A program made the translations under genes and the position numbers. Under the pieces are notes generated by a model. That model made no database searches. It was given only the letters and a program-made list of their open reading frames with translations, and was not told the DNA's origin. From Diphasiastrum complanatum (Eukaryota > Streptophyta > Lycopodiopsida > Lycopodiales > Lycopodiaceae), in NCBI GenBank assembly GCA_029204225.1, contig CM055096.1:45479346-45543345 (forward strand): a stretch of 64,000 nucleotides of DNA, given 5' to 3'. Below are positions 56,241-64,000 of the stretch, piece after piece (position 1 is the stretch's first letter; the number at the start of each line of letters is the position of its first letter).

Positions 56241-57751
56241 ATGGCTGCCTCATCCTCTAATACTTTTTGCACGCCTTCCTCATTGAATCCGGTGTTGGTA
56301 ACTACATAGGTCAGTATAAGACGTATTTCAATATGTCTTTTGATATTGAGAGGTTTGGATCAGAACATAAATCCTATCGTTGTATAAAGAGTATTATGAT
56401 AGTCTGAATCAGTCTATGTTGATAATGGATAGTCTATGATTCATCCATTTCCATGACCTAGTACTTGCCCAACCATCTTCAAAGCAAAGCCACAACCGAC
56501 GATTCACAAAAATTGTGAGTGATTTTAAACATGTGGTCCATTGTGACCAGCACAATCGATCATGTCGTTGTTTGTAGGAAGGCATGGGTTTGTGTTTTAT
56601 CTTTCTGCTCTTGTTCATGAGGAGGCAAGAACTTCGAGGCTTAACATTGAGGGTGACTCATCATCAACGGATTCTGTGATATCAGAGTCAGCTATTGTTG
56701 GTGACGCCTTGGGTGCTGACGAGGAGGCAAGATTGGCATCAATGTACGACCCAGCCGAGTCTCGTGCATTGTCCATTTCTTCCTTATCTGACATGAATCC
56801 ATATGACAAAACCAAGACTCTCCTCAATTTGCTAGTGTATTACATGAATAGTGTCACATACCTCTCACTGAATGATGTTGGAGATGTTCTTGATCTGAGA
56901 GGACAAAATATTATCAATTTTGTCTAATTTCATCAAAGAATTTGGGGACTTCATAGATCTCGATGGTGATGATGATCTACGTGCTTCTATTGATTACAAA
57001 GACGGAGATGAATGGATGGATGGAACTGAAGCACTGCAGTCAATCATGTCTGCAAGCAGGGCATACCAGGCAAATTTTCCTTGTGAGGAGAAATTTTTGA
57101 AAATTGGAGCAGATATGTGTCACAGTCTTCAGAAATTAGTCCATCCAGTGCTTCGACGACCATTGTTGCTGGTCATGATCTACATACTGTTGCACTTATT
57201 GAAGCTGATGAGCGTGATCTGGTAGGTAAATCTAGTTTTATCTTAATGAGATTTTTACTCAAAAATAGTTATTTTGTTTTTCAAGACATGTGACCTTTGC
57301 TCGTATTTTACAGGCTACTGTGGACGTGGATGCCTTTGCAACAAGGCAGTGATATTTGAGGGAAGGCCAGGGATCACGACAAAGGGATTCATCCCTGTCC
57401 AATTATTTGAAGTGCTTTGTAAATAAAGAGATTTGCATTCACCATAGCAAATTTTCTTCAGATGTTGCTACAATAATAATGGCAATTAAAGTGTTATCCT
57501 ATTTCTCGAACGGGCATAAATACCCTCCGAATACATATAAAATTATTTTTGCAAAGAGAGACATTGTCATAAAAGTATTTGGCTATGTAGCTGAGGAAGT
57601 TCCGAAAAGGTCTTCCTCCTTAGCTGTTTTTTCTGGATACATTGACTTGAGCAAAAGAAGATCGATTGATTTTCTAGATCCATATGATAGAAATTTTTTT
57701 CTTCATGACCACACAGCAAAGCTGATCATTAAAGACAAAGAGAAACAATGA
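56241..57751 (+). pseudogene. Divergent partner gene of unknown function (three exons)
   Basis: A first exon starts MAASSSNTFCTPSSLNPVL at 56241 and ends near 56297. Exon 2 runs from about 56578 (acceptor TTTGTAG) to 57225 (donor GGTAG|GTAAATC), and exon 3 from 57314 (acceptor TTTTACAG) to the TGA at 57751. Exon 2 is acidic and Ser-rich (SSSTDSVISES, LDGDDDLRAS). Exon 3 holds the best folded-looking part: CGRGCLCNKAVIFEGRPGIT then KGFIPVQLFEVL and, after a frame change, VATIIMAIKVLSYFSNG, YKIIFAKRDIVIKVFGYVAE and a Lys-rich end. Single-base frame changes at about 56930, 57085 and 57424 all fall at short homopolymers. I do not recognise the family. The shared promoter suggests a role together with the histone-protease gene. 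Confidence 0.5.
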
Positions 57752-57824
57752 TTTTGCCTTGCATTGTACTACAAATGATGCGATATAATACATATACTTT
57801 TTTCATCTGATATCATGAAAATTA

Positions 57825-60551
57825 CTATGGGTTGAGTCTTGCATCAATATTATTTTTGTCTATAAATTTGCACGCCTTTCTGAATTTCTGATTATTTGTT
57901 GATCTAGTATTATATCGGATTTGAATACGCCTGTAGAACCATCGAAATAGCTGGATGATGTAACTATTTTTTTTAGATGTTCCACCATGTTGTGTATTTC
58001 GATGAAATGCTGCTCCGGCTTGCCAATGCGATTTCTCTATTCCTTGTGATGACCAAATACTTAGACTGTCGTAAGCTTTTGCAAAAAATGATGCATGATG
58101 TCGTAAAATGTGCTGCAATATCAGAGATACAAATATTGTCATATTAACCATTTTAAATTTAGCATATGTGCAATGAGATTATCAATCGAAGAGTTAGTTA
58201 CATTGAAAAGATATTTACCATATAATGCGTAATATGATCTTCACCCCAGGCATCTTTAACTGCATCCACAAACTCAATTGTTGATTTCTCAATTAGTAGG
58301 ACATCAGTATCAGACAGTTTATCTTTTCTGAGCAATTTGACCATGTTGTCAAGCTTTGTCCAGACTTTAACTTTTTTAATCCTCGTTGTTCCTTTTTCTT
58401 CAAATCCTTTGTGGCATTGAGTACATCTATCCAAATTGAGTACTGGACTTTAGTTGGTTTTCCGGAATGATTTGATAAGAAACGACGAGCTTTGGATCCT
58501 CCTATACTTGGTTTGCATGGGATGTCTTCCATTTTTCCTGAAAGCTTCTCGTCCTTTTGTATTTTAACGTGTCCTTTATGAAGTCCTGCTTTTGATAAAA
58601 CTTCTTCCAATCGAGCTATTGCCTTTTTGGCTAATGACTCTGGCTTAGTATTCCAAGCAAACCAAATATGAAGGTATATCAATTTTTCGATAATTCTAAC
58701 CTCTCCATGTAGTGTACAAATGTGAACATTTTTTAGCGGAATCGGTAATACTGGTTTCCAAGTCGGATCTTCTATATCCCTTGAAACTCTCGTGCTCTTC
58801 GACATGTTATGTGTAGTTTCCATGCAATAGAGGCATGGATGTTTTGAATTTGCTCCATGTGAGACATTGAACATGCACTTCAACGACTTCAGGTCTCCAG
58901 TCAAATGCCATTCCACCTTAAAATCACCTATTCCAGGAACATTGAGTGGTGTATCGCTCATATGATTCGTAATTATTTTTGGATATGCTGTTTCACTAAA
59001 AATCTAGAATAGAATGTCATGATCTTCTTTTAAAACCTGTTTGAAACACAAAATCATGAACTATTTTAGGAGAATTGAACTCAGACCTATAATAACAAAA
59101 CAATATTAGCTTAAAACACAAAACCATTAATTCTCAAAATGAATTAGTTGCTAGTACTCAATAGAATAGATTTAAACCTGGAACGCTGCCAACCACCAGA
59201 TATTATTTTTGGACTGCACACTGAAATCAAGACTCTCCGAGTTTATCATATTGCTTAATGCTCCATTCATAAGTGTAACACTAACCCTTTCCAGCTTTTG
59301 TCCCTTTATTACCTCTGATTCATCTAACTTGAGAACTAATATCATCCTTTCAACACTTTCATTTGTGATTCCATAAAACTTTACAATAAATCTCAGTAAA
59401 TGATTCATATCTACAAACATATTGTTGGTAGAATCATATGACAAAGTGCCATGTTTTGAGTTATAAATTTTATTTATATGGTAAGGAATACCAATGATGT
59501 TTTGCAAACCCCTGTTTAACACATCCCTCTCTAATTTGATTTGAAAGGGCTGGGGAATAGGAAATTTTTTATATGTACTTTTCCAAATGCCTCTTTGATA
59601 ATTTTAAACATTGTGTCATATGCATCCCTGCTAATACCAGAATAATCACATGCTCCTTGTATCAATTTTCGGTCAATGATCTTGCCGACTTCGTCCATAA
59701 GGGCCTCTACAATCTTGGACTTGATTCGAGAATATTGTTGATTTCCAAGTAGACTCATCGTTGACTTGGTTGTAAGTACTGCACTCAAAGACTTTCCAAT
59801 CATGTCCTTGTCTTTCATATTTTCATTGGTGACTAAAGCTGATCTGCAAAATAAAAATAAGATTTAGAAAAAAAAACATTTCACAACCATTGAGTGCTAG
59901 ATGAAACAAAACACATGAATAGTTTAAAACATAATCTTACTTGAAAGCATATATTCTTTTTTTCCGTTGACCCCCACTTGTTGAAAGCTCATCAATACTT
60001 TTTAAAATAACTCTTTTTCACTTATTGTTTAGTATTTTCTTCCGTAATGTGTTTACTTCTACACTTATTTGACAATATGAGGTATGCAATGTTTGTACAA
60101 TTAGTTTCATATTGTCAGTTTCTTGGTTAAGGTTTAATATAATATCTTGCAAACTAGAATTATCTATCTTCAAGATTTCATTCTCTTCTTTTGTTTGCAA
60201 AAAAAGATTTTATTTTTCTCGGTAGTCAGTAAGCAAACCATTCAACATATTTTCCAAACAATGGATTTTTTTCATTGAATTACTAATGCCATAACTTTTC
60301 AATCTTTCACAATAACCCAATAGACCATTGTGTCCTTCACACAAAAACAGTATGAGTTGTGTGACCGATCTAAAATTTGGATGTTGCATTGAGCTTGGAT
60401 CGATTGGATACAAACTTCCATCAACCCATAGATCACAATGTTTCATGTCTTCCGTCCTTTGGTGAGCTGGTAAGGTGGATCCTTTCAGATTGTTTCTCGA
60501 CAGTGGAGCACATTCTGTGGGAAGATCAATATGGAGATGATATTTAGACAT
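57825..60551 (-). pseudogene. D-D-E transposase-like gene (four exons)
   Basis: Exons at 60551-59941, 59843-59178, 59036-58219 and 58112-57825 are joined by three GT-AG introns whose phases fit. The ATG at 60551 gives MSKYHLHIDLPTECAPL. Exon 1 ends in a coiled coil (NEILKIDNSSLQDIILNLNQ). Exon 2 carries VLKLDESEVIKGQKLERVSV, exon 3 WHLTGDLKSLKCMFNVSHGA with SKHPCLYC, exon 4 SSQGIEKSHWQAGAAFHRNT. Together these give D, D plus a CxxC, and E in the order of an RNase H-fold transposase; the GD(l/w)K.L......A....C.(Y/W)C and QG(I/F)EKSH patterns recall uncharacterised transposase-like proteins of animals, but I cannot name the superfamily. Breaks: frame changes near 60205, 59540 and 58400, TGA at 60020-60018 and TAG near 59005. 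Confidence 0.65.
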
Positions 60552-60649
60552 CTTAATAATCGATAGATTAATCTAGTAGAAAACCAACTTGTTATATATC
60601 TTGTAAGCTATTAAAACTCGTCTCAATTAAAAAACAAAAATTTAATTGG

Positions 60650-60853
60650 AAAAGTTTGAAATGACCTTGGTGCTCTTCTTGATCCATCACACTCCATTTT
60701 CTTGCTTTATATGCAAAATCAAAGCTTTGCAGTTATCAACAAAATAAGCAATTTTTTTTTTCAATAGATGTGTGTTGAAATTGCAAATTTTTGAACTACA
60801 AAAGTTTGACATAACCTTGCCGCTCCATTTGATCCAACACACTCCGTATTTTC
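60650..60853. repeat. Duplicated ~52-bp segment upstream of the transposase gene
   Basis: AAAAGTTTGA(A/C)AT(G/A)ACCTTG.(C/T)GCTC then TT.TTGATCCA(T/A)CACACTCC occurs at about 60650-60701 and 60800-60853. On the minus strand each could begin a short frame (…GVCWIKWSGKV / ECDGSRRAPRS). It lies within 100-300 bp upstream of the transposase start, so it may be part of its leader or an extra 5' exon (60908-60687). Confidence 0.65.
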
Positions 60854-60908
60854 TGAATTGCAAAAAATTAGATTCACGTTGTTGCTCATTGTGATCCAAA
60901 ATATTCAA

Positions 60909-62416
60909 AGTTTCTTGCCATGATTTTCAGATCGATAAGACTGTTTTCCTTTGATGTGAACGCTTTGAGTAGATGGAAAGAAAAGTTTGATGTGAAATAC
61001 GGTTTGCATTTACATGAGAAGTTATGTTAGTTAATGGCAGAAAATATAATCTTGAAGTATGGACCCCACACGTTGCAGCCCAACTTCCAGTTAACTACAT
61101 ACGTTACTAGTGAGGTCAAGTCACCGGAGTTGTGTGGGCAGACCAAAAACTCGGTCGGAGTTTTAAAATCCGACGATTTTCTCTCTCTTACGTGGCATTT
61201 CTTAGACAGCCCTTTTGGGCCTTGGAACTCCTCTAATGAATCATAGCAAGAAAGAAACTCACAAAATGCCAAGGCCACATGTGTGCTCAAGGCTCAAAGT
61301 CCTTAAATCACATGTTGTTGCTTGCAATATGAACGATCATCACACAACAGGCCGGATACATGAGAAACCAAAGCAGATTAGCAGTTCAAGTGGCATCGGC
61401 AATGCTCAGCCTACATTGGAATACAACCTTTACATAGCTAGTGATAATGACTACACACAATATACAAACTACTAAAGCATTGGCTTTCAAGAAATTCAAA
61501 AGCTTAAGAAAGTGGAAATACATGTTCATTGATAGGACACACCGCTACAATTATTAATGAGTGCATGATGCACCTTCGCAGACTACAAATGGTTGCTTCA
61601 TCCACCTTTCCACTTTCCACTTTCCAATTGTGTTGCTATGCAATGAATGAGGTTCTGAACAACATTTGTTGACTCTTAAATTACCCCGCCCACTTCAAAA
61701 TAGGCACCAAACTCTAAATCCAGCATTGCTATGTCTAATTCCCAATTCAAGCTCCAAATTAAGCATCGCCATGAATCTCAATTTGCATGCAAAGTATGAC
61801 ATGACATGTCTAACCCTGTACACAAATTTCTAACCAACATAAGGCATTTGCAAGTGCAAAGCATGCAAATTTCTAATCAAGCATCACCATTTCCAATTCC
61901 CAATCAAGATTTCAATTAAGGGATTGATTTTCTTTGCATGTGGATTTCTAACCCAGCAAGTATAACACATACATATTCTAACTCATGAAGCCATTTGCAA
62001 ATGCACACTACCCGCAAAACATGTGAAGAAAACTAAGAAATACAAAATTGCATATTCCAAACATTAAAAAAAATAGCAAAAACAACATTATGCTATAGAT
62101 TGTTGTGAGCAGGCCACATCGGCTTTTTTCAAACGATTGTGACTCTTGCTTTTGGAGTAGGGCCAAAAACATAAATGAAATAATTATGTGCATTGTGAAT
62201 GCAAATAGATAATCTTCACTAAACTATTGGTGTTAGCAATGATGTTGGTGCATCATGCATGTTGAGAGCCTAGGGATGCATGCAAGAACAAGATAAGGAC
62301 TCAAATTTCGTGTTATTTATGACTGGCATATTAAGGTGCATTTAAAGGGTGGGGCGCGCATGCGATAAAAAGAGAGGGACATGCATTTTTGCTATTAATG
62401 ACTTAAATATAGAGGT
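60909..62416. other. Right flank of the gene cluster, no gene recognised
   Basis: Upstream of the transposase gene the sequence is at first more G/C-rich (CTCGGTCGGAGTTTTAAAATCCGACG at about 61149-61174 contains a CGG/CCG inverted pair), then AT-rich. Around 61720-61930 short phrases such as GCATGCAAATTTCTAA and AATTCCCAA recur irregularly. No convincing coding frame. Confidence 0.4.
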
Positions 62417-62620
62417 TCATGAGACATCTAAAGAATCTAGTTCTTGGCATAAAGTCTTTATCAATGTGACAAAGCTTTTTTTGGGCACATAGCCATACAA
62501 TTTAAGCTTTAACTTTAATGGTGACTTCCGCACAAACTCCATTGACCAGCTTGAGCACATAGTTTTGCTTTTTTGCAAGGCAATGCCCAAAAAGAGCTTG
62601 AGCACAAGTTACAAGTGACA
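62417..62620 (-). repeat. Dispersed repeat, right copy (coding-like)
   Basis: Homologue of 50820-51015 in the same orientation, about 11.6 kb away. The minus strand carries KKQNYVLKLVNGVCAEVTIKV, a stop, and in the same sense KKAL/KKSF..CHI-like sequence. It too is broken by stops and a frame change. Confidence 0.6.
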
Positions 62621-62786
62621 AGTGACGAAGGGCCGAGGCAATGCTCAGGGAAATCGGCAAAGCATATTGAAACTGGCATGTTTTCTTAGAAACCAATATT
62701 ATAAGATTTCTAACGATTTTATGTGCCAGCATAACCCTTTTCTCTGCAATACTCTTCAAAAAATTGAGAAATTTTAAAAAATGCAT

Positions 62787-63285
62787 GTGTTTTTAGGATA
62801 ATGGCAAGGCCTAAAGCACCAATGCCCATGTGCAAAAATCCAAGCACACCCCGTGCAAATTGCAATCATCCAAAATACCCCGGAAATCGAAATTATGAGT
62901 TGCACGTTGGAGGGGAGTGGGCATGCCAGGCCCTGGCCCCGGCCCCAGGGCAAGCACGGTGGGAAGTGCTGATTCCATCCTGCCCAGTGATGGATCGTTG
63001 ATTGGGAGGAAAACAGAAGAATGCAGTTGCTTGGTTGGTTGCTAAATAACGGAGACAATCATTCACCATCACGCTCCTCAGTCATCATGCTTCTTCGTCT
63101 TCTTCTCCCACAATCCATACCATACTTTATGATCAATAATCAGCCCAGATAATCTACAGAAGAAACGGCAGGCCGCTTGGCGCAGCGTTCGAGGAGTGGG
63201 AACTTATACCACTAATTCTAGAAAAAAGAAATTTAGTTTCTAAGCACCTACTATCCTTCAAACCTCTTCCGTAAAAGGTCATACT
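62787..63285. other. Spacer with a tRNA A-box-like motif
   Basis: No gene recognised. At about 63173-63205 CGCTTGGCGCAGCGTTCGAGG combines TGGCGCAGCG, close to the tRNA A-box consensus TRGCNNAGYGG, with GTTCGAGG, but the two are too close for a tRNA or a complete SINE promoter. Confidence 0.3.
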
Positions 63286-63392
63286 ACAAAATTTGTAGAG
63301 TCACCTTTCTAGCTTTTCTTTCTGATTTTTACATAGCGTACAAAATTTGTAGAGTCACCTTTCTAGTTTTTCTTTCTGATTTTTACATAGCT
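63286..63392. repeat. 53-bp tandem duplication
   Basis: TACAAAATTTGTAGAGTCAC followed by TTTCTAG(C/T)TTTTCTTTCTGA and TTTTTACATAGC is repeated twice in direct tandem with two or three substitutions. CTACAAAATTTGTAG within it is nearly palindromic. Confidence 0.85.
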
Positions 63393-63477
63393 TACTCCAT
63401 GCAACATGAACCGCATTGCAATATGCACAAAATCATTGCCTTTCAATTTATATTTGTACATGGCTTACTCACATTTG

Positions 63478-63528
<51 letters not shown>
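63478..63528. repeat. (CT)n microsatellite
   Basis: About 25 CT units. Frames across it (63399-63770 and 63465-63668) owe their length to this repeat and show no known domain. Confidence 0.95.
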
Positions 63529-63530
<2 letters not shown>

Positions 63531-64000
63531 ATGTGGATTCCTAGATGCAATATGAACCCAAATTTTGGACTCACCTTTAGGAAGGTTTGTGCAAAAACAA
63601 AATTCATCGAAGAAATAAAAAAACTTCAAAAGAACCTTTCGAAATGTTTGTCTAGAAACAAAACTCATCCAAAAAAGAATCTAAAAGAAGACTTTGAAAG
63701 ATCTCACGTGAAGGGAGGAGGGCCTTTCCTTTTAACCCTTTCGTCGAATGAGGTGAACAACCTCGGGTGATTACCCTTGAACCTTTGAACTCACTAGGCA
63801 AGAGGATTTGAGAACATCACCACCTCATCTTCTCCCCGTAAAAAGAAAAAATGCCAAATGTTTTTTTCCCCTATATCTTGGAAAAACATATAGAAACAAA
63901 ATTTATGCATTGCTTTGCAACCATTTACACCGGGCACCAAAACTCTCATGTGGACAACCAATTGACTCCTTAGCATGAAACTTCTGAAAATGTGTTCATG
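63529..64000. other. Right end of the window, no gene recognised
   Basis: A Lys-rich plus-strand frame (to 63770) lacks recognisable domains. Nothing else is seen. Confidence 0.4.

Larger units (their letters stand above)
51765..60908. mobile_element. Candidate large DNA transposon or TE-derived cassette
   Basis: Four multi-exon genes alternate in orientation with little space between them: + (51.8-53.0), - (53.39-55.21), + (56.24-57.75), - (57.83-60.9). Convergent pairs end 0.1-0.4 kb apart, and the central pair shares a divergent promoter. The rightmost gene is a D-D-E transposase-like protein and one gene has a Ulp1-type protease, a domain known to be carried by several eukaryotic DNA transposon groups (for example some Mutator-like elements and Zisupton). 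All four are disrupted to different degrees. I searched by eye for terminal inverted repeats and a target duplication near 51.3-51.8 and 60.9-61.6 kb and found none, so the borders and even the unity are inferred. Confidence 0.45.

Noticed and set aside
57340-57360. In-frame TGA in the partner gene (57353-57355), which with the histone-gene TGA suggested stop-codon recoding
   Set aside because: Using the better donor GGTAG|GTAAATC puts exon 3 in another frame (CGRGCLCNK...) without that TGA, so there is no repeated TGA pattern. The transposase gene also contains a TAG.
51300-61600. Terminal inverted repeats and target duplication of the candidate transposon
   Set aside because: None was found by eye on either side. 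The CGG/CCG inverted pair near 61150-61174 has no partner on the left.
63399-63770. 123-codon Lys-rich frame
   Set aside because: Its N-terminal part is the (CT)n tract, and the rest shows no domain or splice context.

Overview
This window is from a land-plant nuclear genome that is large and rich in transposable elements. The evidence is spliced genes with GT-AG introns, one plant-specific DUF3527 gene, Ty1/copia and Ty3/gypsy remnants, a Helitron, long (CT)n/(CA)n tracts and AT-rich spacers. The loose spacing would suit a gymnosperm, but the sequence does not settle the species. No rRNA, tRNA or CRISPR array was recognised.

Layout. 0-12.8 kb is layered retroelement debris: a copia integrase scrap, two long direct repeats (2010-2829 and 7443-8249) around a gag-like gene and a 26-bp minisatellite, a broken copia integrase-RT-RNase H block (8.25-10.65 kb), a second gag-like gene of the same family, and an LTR with a primer-binding site. 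12.8-16.4 kb is mostly non-coding, with a duplicated TATA-box module and microsatellites. 16431-21194 is a complete young LTR retrotransposon with 832/831-bp LTRs, PBS, PPT and a TCTTG target duplication; it carries only gag-like remnants and is therefore non-autonomous. 21.2-25.2 kb is repeat-rich spacer. 25.3-29.8 kb is a decayed Helitron with HUH Rep and Pif1 helicase. 31.8-34.8 kb holds gypsy integrase/chromodomain and copia fragments. A solo LTR lies at 36927-37431. The one well-preserved host gene is the DUF3527 gene (CDS 41627-45330, one coding intron, a probable 5'-leader intron). 45.4-51.7 kb is non-coding with a degenerate tandem array.

The most notable region is 51.7-60.9 kb, four genes in alternating orientation: a decayed + strand gene with a beta-grasp-like segment; a - strand gene whose N-terminus is a divergent histone H3 (starts MARTKQTAR, CENH3-like core) and whose frame continues, past one in-frame TGA, into a Ulp1/C48-type cysteine protease on three further exons; a divergent + strand gene of unknown function; and a - strand, four-exon, D-D-E transposase-like gene. 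The histone-protease gene and the + strand gene diverge from a shared promoter with two facing TATA boxes, eight CACGTG motifs in about 300 bp between them, and related inverted sequences in both leaders. I read this as one large, partly decayed DNA transposon, or a TE-derived cassette, carrying a captured histone fold fused to a SUMO-protease-like domain. Its termini were not found, so its unity is an inference.
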